A stretch of 64,000 bases of DNA, taken from assembly GCA_963808165.1 (NCBI GenBank), contig CAWEET010000001.1, positions 1 to 64,000 of the forward strand, written 5' to 3'. This stretch comes from Thiosocius sp963808165. Lineage in GTDB: Bacteria; Pseudomonadota; Gammaproteobacteria; Chromatiales; Chromatiaceae. Below, piece by piece: positions 43,181 to 51,251 of the stretch (position 1 is the first letter of the stretch; each line of letters begins with the position of its first letter). The notes under the pieces were generated by a model. The model ran no database searches. It had not been told where the DNA came from and worked only from the letters and a program-made list of their open reading frames with translations. The translations under genes were made by a program, and so were the position numbers.

Positions 43181-44266
43181 TTACTGGTCGACGCCATCTC
43201 GCAACCTGCCATGTTCCACGTGAAACATGGTTGTGTCCGGTAGGCCGAATTCCGCGACTTCCGCGGCAATCGATGCCACGAACACTTGCCCGCCCTGATT
43301 CCAGAGTTCGTTCAATATTTTTTTTTGGTTCGCCCGGTCCAGTTCCGCGGCAAGATCATCAACCAGAAGGATGGGCGCACGTCCTGTGCGCGCTGTGATG
43401 AGATCACTCATCGCGTTGTTTAATGCAAAAACGAGCATCTTCTGTTGACCGCGCGATATCATCTTTTCTGCCAGTCCGCCCTCAGTTGTGGTTATCTGCA
43501 ACTCTGCTCTGTGGGGGCCCACAGTGGTGTATCCCATGCGCATGTCAGATGTCAGTTTTTCGGCTAACTGTTCAGGGAGATCGTTTTTTGCAGACCAGCC
43601 CCTTCGATAACGATAGGAAATTGAGACGCCGGTCTGCCAGGCGGCAAGATATTCCGTGCTCAGAGTCATCAATTCACACACGAATGCCTCCCTCTGCTCG
43701 GAAACTGTTAACGATGACTCAGAGAATCGCGCATCCCATAGCTCGACTTCCGAGCGTTCGCCTCGTCGGAGCGCAGCATTTCTTTGCTTTAAGACACGAT
43801 GAAAGTCGGAGAGAACTCGGAGATAAGATGGTTCCACGTGGAACAACCCCATATCCAAGAATCGCCGTCGCACCTCTGGTCCCATCGACAGCAATAGCTG
43901 TGGCTGAGACCCTATCCATTGCACTGGCAAAGCCTCGGCCAACAACGAACGTTTATGCAGGTCGCGCCCATCCAAACGACAATGCAACGAACGACGCTCA
44001 CGCTGAACGCCAAGAACAAACCGGCGGCCGGCAACCTCATCGTCAATATCGGCGATAACGCGGGTCCATTCCGCGCCTTGCCTAATCATCGGGCCAGCCT
44101 CGGGATGCCGGAAGGAGCGTCCTCGACCCGCCAGATATATCGCTTCCAGAATTGATGTCTTACCGGCGCCGTTCCCACCGACGATGAAATTGATTCCTTT
44201 GCCGGGAAACAATCTCATACGCTGAATGATGCGCAGGTCTTCGATTTGTAGCGAAATAATGCGCAC
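43181..44266 (-). CDS. recF: DNA replication and repair protein RecF
   Basis: A 361-residue SMC-like ATPase that helps load RecA at gaps. Walker A is VGGNGAGKTSILEAI near residue 31, the signature motif SRGQQKMLVFAL near 269 and Walker B ILLVDDLAAELD near 297. The start matches the family (MRIISLQIEDLR). Two parS sites fall inside its coding sequence, in the first and last thirds. A strong terminator separates it from dnaN, so it may need its own promoter. Confidence 0.94.
   Translation of the reverse strand: MRIISLQIEDLRIIQRMRLFPGKGINFIVGGNGAGKTSILEAIYLAGRGRSFRHPEAGPMIRQGAEWTRVIADIDDEVAGRRFVLGVQRERRSLHCRLDGRDLHKRSLLAEALPVQWIGSQPQLLLSMGPEVRRRFLDMGLFHVEPSYLRVLSDFHRVLKQRNAALRRGERSEVELWDARFSESSLTVSEQREAFVCELMTLSTEYLAAWQTGVSISYRYRRGWSAKNDLPEQLAEKLTSDMRMGYTTVGPHRAELQITTTEGGLAEKMISRGQQKMLVFALNNAMSDLITARTGRAPILLVDDLAAELDRANQKKILNELWNQGGQVFVASIAAEVAEFGLPDTTMFHVEHGRLRDGVDQ
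43212..43227. promoter_or_regulatory. parS site 1 (within recF)
   Basis: TGTTCCACGTGAAACA, an exact match to the widely conserved ParB target (TGTTNCACGTGAAACA). Confidence 0.88.
43830..43845. promoter_or_regulatory. parS site 2 (within recF)
   Basis: GGTTCCACGTGGAACA, a perfect 14-base palindrome core (GTTCCACGTGGAAC) with one outer mismatch to the consensus, about 620 bases from the first site. Confidence 0.75.
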
Positions 44267-44294
44267 GCGAAGCGCCGTCCTGTTAGGCCCTAAG

Positions 44295-44319
44295 AAAAAA
44301 GGGGCCGCATGTGGCCCCT
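44295..44319 (-). terminator. Rho-independent terminator between dnaN and recF
   Basis: On the minus strand AGGGGCC-ACATGC-GGCCCCT followed by a run of T; it lies in the 85-base dnaN-recF spacer, immediately after dnaN. Confidence 0.85.
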
Positions 44320-44351
44320 GTTGATTTTCTCTTCCCGGTGATCCCAGTAGT

Positions 44352-45452
44352 TCACAGGCGCATCGGCATCACCACATACCGGCATTCGTTAGAGCCCTTA
44401 GGGGTCAGCAAGGTACTCGAGTTCGAATCGATTACCGACATCTGCACCTGTTCGCCATCGATCACGGCCAATACGTCCAGAAGATAACCGACGTTGAAAC
44501 CTATGGTCATTTCGCTGCCCTGATAATCGACTTCAACCTCCTCTTCCGCCTCGTCCTGTTCGGGATTGTGTGCCTGCAAGTGTGCCACACCATCACCGAG
44601 GCGAAATCGTATTCCCCGATACTTTTCATTCGAAAGTATTGCCGTCCTCACCAATGCCTGCTTGAGTTCATCCTTGTCCGCCAGAACCAGTTCCGCATGA
44701 CCGCTTGGCATCACCCTTTCGTAGTCCGGGAAACGGCCATCGATCAATTTCGTCGTAAAACTGCTGTCTCCCAGGTGAACACGCAAATGACTGTTGCTTA
44801 TCTCGAACCTGGCCTCAACGTCCGAATCGCCGATAAGCCTGCCAAGTTCGATCACTGCCTTGCGCGGCAGGATCACCTGGATATCCATGGCAGTCTCTTC
44901 ATCAAACTCCGCGTCACACAATGCCAAGCGATGACCATCGGTCGCCACGGCCCGAACTCTACCTGAGCGGATCTCCAACAGCAGGCCATTGAGGTAATAA
45001 CGCACGTCCTGTTGCGCCATCGCAAACTGCGTCTTGTCGATCAGTCGCTTCATGACGCCGATCGGCAGAACAAACGACTCACTGGCTTTCGGCGGTTCGA
45101 TACTTGGATAGTCCTGTGCTGGAAGCATTCCAAGCGTGTAACGACCCCGGCCCGAACGCAACACCGCCTTGTCTCCTTCAACTTCGATAGCAATTGCCGC
45201 GCCCTCAGGCAAAGCCTTGCAGATATCCATGAGTTTGCGGGCCGGCAACGTGAATTCGATCTCCCCGCTACCGTCAACGACGGTTTGTGTCCGCAGCTCT
45301 ACTTCGAGGTCGGTCGCCGTGAATATCAGCATATTGCCCTTCAGCGCTATCAGCACATTCGCCAGGATCGGGAGCGTCTGTCTACGCTCTACCACACCGA
45401 CAATCTGCTGCAATGGTTTGAGCAGGTCATCCCGGTTCGCACTGATTTTCAT
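44352..45452 (-). CDS. dnaN: DNA polymerase III beta sliding clamp
   Basis: A 366-residue clamp that encircles DNA and tethers polymerase III. The three repeated clamp folds are evident: MKISANRDDLLKPLQQIVGVV at the start, IGVMKRLIDKTQFAMAQQDVRYYLNG near residue 130 and the C-terminal YVVMPMRL that forms the partner-binding pocket. Length equals that of E. coli. It is downstream of dnaA with a 232-base AT-rich spacer, which is long for this pair. Confidence 0.95.
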   Translation of the reverse strand: MKISANRDDLLKPLQQIVGVVERRQTLPILANVLIALKGNMLIFTATDLEVELRTQTVVDGSGEIEFTLPARKLMDICKALPEGAAIAIEVEGDKAVLRSGRGRYTLGMLPAQDYPSIEPPKASESFVLPIGVMKRLIDKTQFAMAQQDVRYYLNGLLLEIRSGRVRAVATDGHRLALCDAEFDEETAMDIQVILPRKAVIELGRLIGDSDVEARFEISNSHLRVHLGDSSFTTKLIDGRFPDYERVMPSGHAELVLADKDELKQALVRTAILSNEKYRGIRFRLGDGVAHLQAHNPEQDEAEEEVEVDYQGSEMTIGFNVGYLLDVLAVIDGEQVQMSVIDSNSSTLLTPKGSNECRYVVMPMRL

Positions 45453-45684
45453 TCTGCTTTTTCTCCGGTGTCTACTTAATAATAAATTATTTTATAAAAG
45501 AATTATTGTTGTTATTAGGCAGGGCCACATCTGTTAGTAGACAGAAAAACCCTTTTTTATACAGAAACTTACCTGAACTTTTCCGCAAGAAACTGCCAGC
45601 TCAAAACCCTGAAACGTCTGTTTGTGCATTGTGGATAACTTTCTTTTATAACCCACCTGGATATTTACCCCAGTTCTGCACACA
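45453..45684. promoter_or_regulatory. AT-rich dnaA-dnaN spacer with a DnaA box
   Basis: A perfect DnaA box (TGTGGATAA, 45630-45638, minus strand) and a one-mismatch box (TTATACAGA, 45557-45565) lie beside a very AT-rich stretch (about 45476-45516, with AATAATAAATTATTTTATAA) that could melt easily. In some gammaproteobacteria this spacer is a second origin segment or a dnaN promoter region under DnaA control. Confidence 0.5.
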
Positions 45685-47052
45685 TCAATTGCTGAGGGTT
45701 CTCAACAGGTTGTTGTAATCTTCGGCCACCCGCTGATCCGTGTCGCGCAGTTCGGCGATCTTGCGGGTAGCATAGAGCACTGTGGTGTGGTCGCGGCCGC
45801 CAAATGCCCCGCCAATCTCAGGCAGACTGTGGTTCGTCAGTTCCTTGGAAAGTGTCATTGCAACCTGGCGAGGTCGAGCAATCGAGCGGCTGCGTTTGCT
45901 GGACAACAGGTCGGATGTTCGGATCTTGAAATACTCGGCTACCGTTCGCTGAATATTGTCTATTGTGACCAGTTTGTCCTGCGCCGCGATCATGTCGCGC
46001 AGCGCCTCTTTTGCGAAATCCATCGTTATCGGCCGACCGGTAAATTCCGAATTGGCGATGATGCGTCGCAGCGCACCTTCCAACTCACGGATATTCGAGC
46101 GCACCCGTTTCCCGATGAAAAAAGCCACTTCGCTCGGCAGTTCGACGTCAAACAACTGTTGCGCCTTCGACTGCAGAATGGCCACCCGCGTTTCCAGATC
46201 CGGCGGTTCGACGGCTACTGTCAGGCCCCATCCGAAACGCGATTTCAGCCGGTCCTCAAGGCCGTCGACTTCCTTGGGAAACCGGTCGCTGGTCAGAATA
46301 ATCTGCTGTTGTGACTCGAAAAGCGCATTGAAGGTATGAAAGAATTCCTCCTGAGAGCGCTCTTTACCGGCAAAGAACTGAACGTCATCAATCAGCAGCG
46401 CGTTGACCGAGCGCATCTTCCGTTTGAAGTCGTCGATCGTGCCATGTTGCAGTGCCTTGACCATCGCGGCGACAAAACCCTCTGAATGCATGTACAAGAC
46501 CTGCGCATTTGCGTTGTTCTGCAGAATACGGTTGCCCACCGCATGCATCAGGTGGGTCTTGCCGAGTCCGACACCGCCATAGATGAATAGTGGGTTGTAG
46601 ACGCGGCCGGGGTTGTCGCCGATTTGCATGCCGGCCGCGCGTGCGAGCTGGTTCGATTTGCCTTCGACAAAACTCTCGAAGGTGAAATCAGGGTTGGTAT
46701 TGGCTTTCACCTGGGGCATGGGTTTTTCGCGCACCGATGGCTGTGCTGACCCTGGACGCCTGGTTCGATGCGACGCTGCATTGCCGACTGGGGTTCCGAT
46801 ACGCGGTGCGCTGCCTATCTCCAGACTGATCGACATCCCGTCGCCGCCCGATCCAAGGTCGCTGATGTAGCCGCGCAGCCGCTCAAGATAGTGCTTTTTT
46901 ACCCAGTCCAGGACAAACGCGTTGGGAGCCATCAGACGCAGACGTCTGTTTTCCTCCACACAGTGCAGCGGCCTTATCCAGGTGTTGAATTGCTGATTGG
47001 GTATTTCGCTGCCGAGTCGGTCGAGACAGTGCTGCCAAAGATCTGTGTTCAT
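45685..47052 (-). CDS. dnaA: Chromosomal replication initiator DnaA
   Basis: A 455-residue initiator. Domain I is at the N-terminus (MNTDLWQHCLDRLGSEI). The AAA+ domain has Walker A YGGVGLGKTHLMHAVG near residue 157 and Walker B ALLIDDVQFFAGK near 220. The C-terminal DNA-binding signature is LPEIGGAFGGRDHTTVLYAT near 415. The start fits the family; the open frame continues 63 codons upstream without any conserved sequence. It is divergent from rpmH, the classic origin-proximal arrangement. Confidence 0.95.
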   Translation of the reverse strand: MNTDLWQHCLDRLGSEIPNQQFNTWIRPLHCVEENRRLRLMAPNAFVLDWVKKHYLERLRGYISDLGSGGDGMSISLEIGSAPRIGTPVGNAASHRTRRPGSAQPSVREKPMPQVKANTNPDFTFESFVEGKSNQLARAAGMQIGDNPGRVYNPLFIYGGVGLGKTHLMHAVGNRILQNNANAQVLYMHSEGFVAAMVKALQHGTIDDFKRKMRSVNALLIDDVQFFAGKERSQEEFFHTFNALFESQQQIILTSDRFPKEVDGLEDRLKSRFGWGLTVAVEPPDLETRVAILQSKAQQLFDVELPSEVAFFIGKRVRSNIRELEGALRRIIANSEFTGRPITMDFAKEALRDMIAAQDKLVTIDNIQRTVAEYFKIRTSDLLSSKRSRSIARPRQVAMTLSKELTNHSLPEIGGAFGGRDHTTVLYATRKIAELRDTDQRVAEDYNNLLRTLSN

Positions 47053-47280
47053 ATGAATATGCTGAATCGGGACAACCGAACGCGCCAACCGCCCGAGAGG
47101 ATCAGCGATGCGGTGAGAAATTATGATCGGTACTGCAAGACGAGCGCTTAGCCATGGCCCATCAACTGCGCCTAGCCGCAGTTGATCTTCCCTCGGGTAC
47201 CAGCGGATGCCTGAGAATCTCGACTCCGAGTATCCGTTCAAACGCCATCTCGTACCTTAGTCTAATGGCTGCGGCGCTAG

Positions 47281-47289
47281 TTATCCACA
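47281..47289 (+). promoter_or_regulatory. Consensus DnaA box upstream of dnaA
   Basis: TTATCCACA, exact match, 229 bases upstream of the dnaA start; it could serve both initiation and dnaA autoregulation. Confidence 0.7.
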
Positions 47290-47393
47290 GCCAAGTTTGA
47301 CCTCGATTCACGACTATTCATGCACTTAGATCAATAGTGAGTGCTTACGTCATTGGGGTTGTCGATTGCCATGTCGCTTCCGGTCGAGCCGTG

Positions 47394-47422
47394 TTGACAC
47401 GGAATTCTGTTTCCATTACCTT
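47394..47422 (+). promoter_or_regulatory. Probable rpmH promoter
   Basis: TTGACA (47394-47399), 17-base spacer, TACCTT (47417-47422). The -35 is perfect and the -10 is weak. It lies about 100 bases upstream of rpmH. Confidence 0.45.
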
Positions 47423-47525
47423 ACTGCCCCCTTATGACGCAGCGGCGGCATACCTTACGGCCGAATCGATGCAGCTTGGGCTAACGCAGTCTAATTCAAC
47501 CAGCAATTAAGTCGGAATCACGGTC

Positions 47526-47660
47526 ATGAAACGTACCTTCCAGCCAAGCCGCGTCAAGCGCGCACGTACCCATGGTTTTCGCGCCCGCATGGCAACCCGC
47601 AGTGGCCGCAAAATCCTGAATGCCCGGCGCGCCAAAGGCCGCGCTCGTCTCGTCCCCTGA
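47526..47660 (+). CDS. rpmH: 50S ribosomal protein L34
   Basis: A 44-residue, very basic protein with the universal L34 sequence (MKRTFQPSRVKRARTHGFRA, RMATRSGRKILNARRAKGR). It binds 23S rRNA in the large subunit. The gene overlaps no other and is followed 23 bases later by the inferred rnpA start. Its position opposite dnaA is conserved across bacteria. Confidence 0.97.
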   Translation: MKRTFQPSRVKRARTHGFRARMATRSGRKILNARRAKGRARLVP

Positions 47661-47683
47661 TTCGGGTAGATAAGGCCTGGCAT

Positions 47684-48037
47684 ATTTCCGACCGCCGATT
47701 TCCCCGCTCGGCCCGCCTCCTGTCGGCGGCTGATTTCAAGCGTGTCTTCGACGGTCCCCGGCGTTCCGCCGACCGCTGGTTTACCGTGTTGGCAGTAAGC
47801 AACGAAACAGGTCGTGCCCGCCTAGGTCTGGCGATTTCCAAGAAGCAGGCCAGACGGGCCGTCGATCGGAACCGGCTCAAGCGACTGATCCGCGAAAGCT
47901 TTCGGAGCCAGCGGGCGCAATTTGACGACAGGGACCTGGTTGTGATGGCGCGAAGTGCCGCCCTCTCGATCACTAACGCCCAGCTGAGAGCGTCGTTGCA
48001 GCGCCACTTTTCGAAACTCGCCGGGTCAGGGCACTGA
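47684..48037 (+). CDS. rnpA: Ribonuclease P protein component
   Basis: A protein of about 117 residues that partners the RNase P RNA in tRNA 5' maturation. The family sequence is complete: RFPRSARLLSAADFKRVF, then RLGLAISKKQARRAVDRNRLKRLIRE (RNA-binding helix) and the DLVVMAR strand. No ATG, GTG or TTG precedes the conserved N-terminus in frame; the first canonical start (GTG/TTG at 47783-47786) would remove about 33 residues. I place the start at an ATT that would give MSDRRFPRSARLL, with AAGG eight bases upstream. A CTG at 47657 is an alternative. The frame itself is intact. Confidence 0.85.
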   Translation: MSDRRFPRSARLLSAADFKRVFDGPRRSADRWFTVLAVSNETGRARLGLAISKKQARRAVDRNRLKRLIRESFRSQRAQFDDRDLVVMARSAALSITNAQLRASLQRHFSKLAGSGH

Positions 48038-48148
48038 CGCCCGCACCAAGCCTCGACTGCTGTCATAAGCACGCGATGCGCGGCCGGAGCATACCGGGTA
48101 AACTGCCGCCCTTCTCGCTGTAACCCACGCTGGATTCAACGGTTTCAT

Positions 48149-49801
48149 ATGGACAACGTTCGATTATTGCTGTTCATGGCCCTGGCCTTTCTCGGCATGC
48201 TTATCTTTCAGGCATGGCAGCAGGACTATGGGTCTGCCCGGCAGGTAACTGCCGAGGCGACGCCCTCGCCAGCACAGTCAGGCGATACACCGGTTGCGCC
48301 ACAACAGGCCGACATCGACGATGCCGCGCCGAGCGTTCCGGGAGTAGTGCCTGCGACGGATAGCCAGGACAGTACGCGCCTGGTCAAGGTGCGTACGGAC
48401 ATGCTGGACCTGGTCATCGACAGCCGGGGTGGCACGATTATCGACGCCCGCCTGGTCGGGTACCCGGTCGCCGTCGAACGGCCCGACGAAAAGTACCGCC
48501 TGCTCAGCCAGCGCCCATCTGACTACTTCATTGCCCAGTCTGGCCTGCTCGGCGCCGACAGCGAGCGGACACCGACCCATGAGGCGGTGTTCAGTGCTCA
48601 GCAGCAGGAGTACGAACTGAAAGACGGAGCCGACGAGCTGATCGTCGATCTGACATGGCGCTCGCCTGATGGACTCGTTGTCATCAAGCGTTACACCTTC
48701 CGCCGCGGCACACATGCAGTGCAGCTGGAGCATCTGATCAACAATGACTCGGACCAGGCCTGGACTGGCCGCGAGTACCGCCAGTTGCAGCGCGGCGAGC
48801 CGGCTGACTCCGGCAATGCCTTCATGTACACCTACACCGGTGGCGCGATCTACAGCCAGGAGGACAAGTACCAGAAGTACGATTTCGATGAACTCGGTGC
48901 TGGCAAGCTGGACCGAGACGTCATCGATGGCTGGGTATCGATGATCCAGCACTATTTTCTTACAGCTATCGTCCCGCCGCGCGGCGAGCAACAACATTTT
49001 TACGGCAAACGCCTGGCGAACGGCCGCGCCGTGATTGGCGCCTATACGCCGGCGAAATCGGTCGAACCAGGTACCTCGGCAAGCTTCGAAGGTATGTTGT
49101 TCATCGGGCCCAAGCTGCAGGCTGAACTGGAAGCGCTGGCCGATGGGCTGGATCTCACGGTCGATTACGGTTGGCTGGTATTCATCGCCAAACCGATGTA
49201 CTGGGTGCTCGAGCAGATCCAGAGCTTTGTGCACAACTGGGGCTGGACGATCATCATCTTCACCATCCTTATCAAGCTGGCGTTCTTCAAGCTGTCAGAG
49301 ACCAGTTATCGTTCGATGGCCAACATGCGCAAGATGACACCGCGTATCCAGGCCCTCAAGGATCGTTACGGCGATGACAAGCAACGCCTGCAGCAGGCGA
49401 TGATGGAGATGTACAAGACCGAGAAGATCAATCCGCTCGGCGGATGTCTTCCGATGCTGGTGCAAATGCCGTTCTTTATCGCGCTTTACTGGGTGTTGCT
49501 GGAGAGCGTGGAGCTCCGTCAGGCACCCTGGATTCTCTGGATCAAAGACCTATCGATCAAGGATCCCTACTTTGTGCTGCCGATCATCATGGGCGTATCC
49601 ATGTTCGTGCAGCAGAAACTCAACCCGCCACCGCCGGACCCGATGCAGGCAAAGATCATGATGGCCCTGCCGCTGGTGTTTACTGCGATGTTCGCGTTTT
49701 TCCCGGCAGGTCTGGTGCTGTACTGGGTGGTCAACAATCTGCTCTCCATCGCGCAGCAATGGGTGATCAACAAGCGCATCGAAACAGGCGCAAAAGCCTA
49801 G
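48149..49801 (+). CDS. yidC: Membrane protein insertase YidC
   Basis: A 550-residue inner-membrane insertase. The first helix (RLLLFMALAFLGMLIFQAW) is followed by the large periplasmic domain (about 60-340). The five-helix Oxa1 core (about 350-545) has the conserved RSMANMRKMTPRIQALKDRYG coiled-coil loop and FFIALYWVLLESVELRQAPW. It inserts proteins such as the F0 c subunit. The ATG follows 111 bases after rnpA with no yidD between them. Confidence 0.95.
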   Translation: MDNVRLLLFMALAFLGMLIFQAWQQDYGSARQVTAEATPSPAQSGDTPVAPQQADIDDAAPSVPGVVPATDSQDSTRLVKVRTDMLDLVIDSRGGTIIDARLVGYPVAVERPDEKYRLLSQRPSDYFIAQSGLLGADSERTPTHEAVFSAQQQEYELKDGADELIVDLTWRSPDGLVVIKRYTFRRGTHAVQLEHLINNDSDQAWTGREYRQLQRGEPADSGNAFMYTYTGGAIYSQEDKYQKYDFDELGAGKLDRDVIDGWVSMIQHYFLTAIVPPRGEQQHFYGKRLANGRAVIGAYTPAKSVEPGTSASFEGMLFIGPKLQAELEALADGLDLTVDYGWLVFIAKPMYWVLEQIQSFVHNWGWTIIIFTILIKLAFFKLSETSYRSMANMRKMTPRIQALKDRYGDDKQRLQQAMMEMYKTEKINPLGGCLPMLVQMPFFIALYWVLLESVELRQAPWILWIKDLSIKDPYFVLPIIMGVSMFVQQKLNPPPPDPMQAKIMMALPLVFTAMFAFFPAGLVLYWVVNNLLSIAQQWVINKRIETGAKA

Positions 49802-49809
49802 GTCAGGGT

Positions 49810-51174
49810 ATGGCCGCTACTGTGGCGGACCCCGATGACGATACCATTGCGGCCGTCGCCACCCCCGCCGGGCGCGGTGGCGTAGGGATTGTCCGTGTCT
49901 CCGGTCCGGGCGTCCCATCGATCGCCCAGGCCATGCTGGGGATACTCCCGCGCCCTCGCTTTGCGCAGCATGCGCGATTCCTGGATGCCGCTGGTCGTAC
50001 GATTGACGAGGGCATTGCATTGTTCTTCGGTCGGCCGGGATCCTTTACCGGCGAGGACGTACTGGAGTTGCAGGGGCATGGCGGGCCGGTGGTCATGGAC
50101 ATGCTGCTGAACCGGACGGTGCAACTCGGGGCGCGTCTGGCGGGGCCCGGCGAATTCGCCCGCCGCGCCTTTCTCAACGACAAGCTCGATCTCGCGCAGG
50201 CCGAGGCCGTTGCCGATCTCATCGACAGCCAGACGCAAGCCGCGGCGCGCTCCGCGGTGCGTTCACTCAGCGGGGAGTTTTCGAAACGAGTCCAGTCGCT
50301 GACCGATCAGATCGTGAAACTCCGGGTGTTCGTCGAGGCGGCAATCGATTTTCCCGAGGAAGAGATCGATTTTCTCGCCGACAGCCATATCGCTGCGCAG
50401 CTCGATCTGATCCTCGCCGACGTGGCAGAACTACTGCGACGGGCGCACACGGGTCGGCTGCTGCGCGACGGTATGACGCTGGTGATAGCAGGACTGCCCA
50501 ATGCCGGCAAATCGAGCCTGATGAATGCCCTCACCGGCCAGGATAGCGCCATTGTCACTCACATTGCCGGAACTACGCGTGACGTCCTGAGAGAGCAGAT
50601 CGAGATCGACGGGCTGCCGGTGCACATCGTGGACACTGCCGGACTGTGCGATTCGGGAGACGCGGTAGAGCGCGAGGGCGTCAGGCGCGCCCGGGAGCAG
50701 ATTGCGCGTGCAGATCACGCACTGTGGGTGTTCGATGGTCGGAACGATCCTGGTGCATCGGGCCTCGCAGATGCGGGCCTGCCGGTCGGTCTAGCGGTGA
50801 CCCGGATACGCAACAAGATCGACCTGACCGCTTCCTCACCCGGCCGCCAGGATCATCGTGGCACGCCGGAGATCTCCCTTTCGGCCAAACGCGGCGAAGG
50901 CATCGAGCTGTTGCGCAATTACCTCAAGGACCTGGTTGCGTTCGATGGTGCGGCTGAGGGTGACTTCAGCGCGCGCAGACGCCACCTCGATGCCATCGCC
51001 CGAGCGCAAGAAGTGCTGCAAACCGGACAGCAGGCACTGATCGAAGGACGAGCGGGCGAACTGCTAGCAGAGGACCTGCGCCAGGCACAGCTGGCACTCT
51101 CCGCGATCACTGGTGAATTCTGCGCAGATGACCTGCTCGGGGAGATATTCGGCAGCTTCTGCATTGGAAAATGA
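49810..51174 (+). CDS. mnmE: tRNA uridine-5-carboxymethylaminomethyl(34) synthesis GTPase MnmE
   Basis: A 454-residue GTPase that with MnmG modifies the wobble uridine of several tRNAs. The N-terminal tetrahydrofolate-binding domain starts DDTIAAVATPAGRGGVGIVRVSG. The G domain has GLPNAGKSSLMNAL near residue 228, the K-loop and DTAGL, then NKID near 335. The C-terminus FCIGK carries the essential Cys. The start ATG is eight bases after yidC. mnmG lies 4.7 kb downstream instead of adjacent. Confidence 0.95.
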   Translation: MAATVADPDDDTIAAVATPAGRGGVGIVRVSGPGVPSIAQAMLGILPRPRFAQHARFLDAAGRTIDEGIALFFGRPGSFTGEDVLELQGHGGPVVMDMLLNRTVQLGARLAGPGEFARRAFLNDKLDLAQAEAVADLIDSQTQAAARSAVRSLSGEFSKRVQSLTDQIVKLRVFVEAAIDFPEEEIDFLADSHIAAQLDLILADVAELLRRAHTGRLLRDGMTLVIAGLPNAGKSSLMNALTGQDSAIVTHIAGTTRDVLREQIEIDGLPVHIVDTAGLCDSGDAVEREGVRRAREQIARADHALWVFDGRNDPGASGLADAGLPVGLAVTRIRNKIDLTASSPGRQDHRGTPEISLSAKRGEGIELLRNYLKDLVAFDGAAEGDFSARRRHLDAIARAQEVLQTGQQALIEGRAGELLAEDLRQAQLALSAITGEFCADDLLGEIFGSFCIGK

Positions 51175-51251
51175 TTCGTGCCCCCGAGCCCCTCCGCCCA
51201 CCGGGCCATGCGGCGAAATCCGATGCAGCATTAGAGTGCGGTGCGTAAGGA

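Larger units (their letters stand above)
47053..47525. other. dnaA-rpmH divergent spacer, likely origin region
   Basis: These 473 bases separate leftward dnaA from rightward rpmH. They contain one perfect DnaA box (47281-47289). Few other boxes are recognisable, so a full oriC array is not evident by eye. The change of gene direction here matches the switch of leading strands at an origin. The stretch 47290-47350 is moderately AT-rich. The rpmH promoter lies near the right end. Confidence 0.55.
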
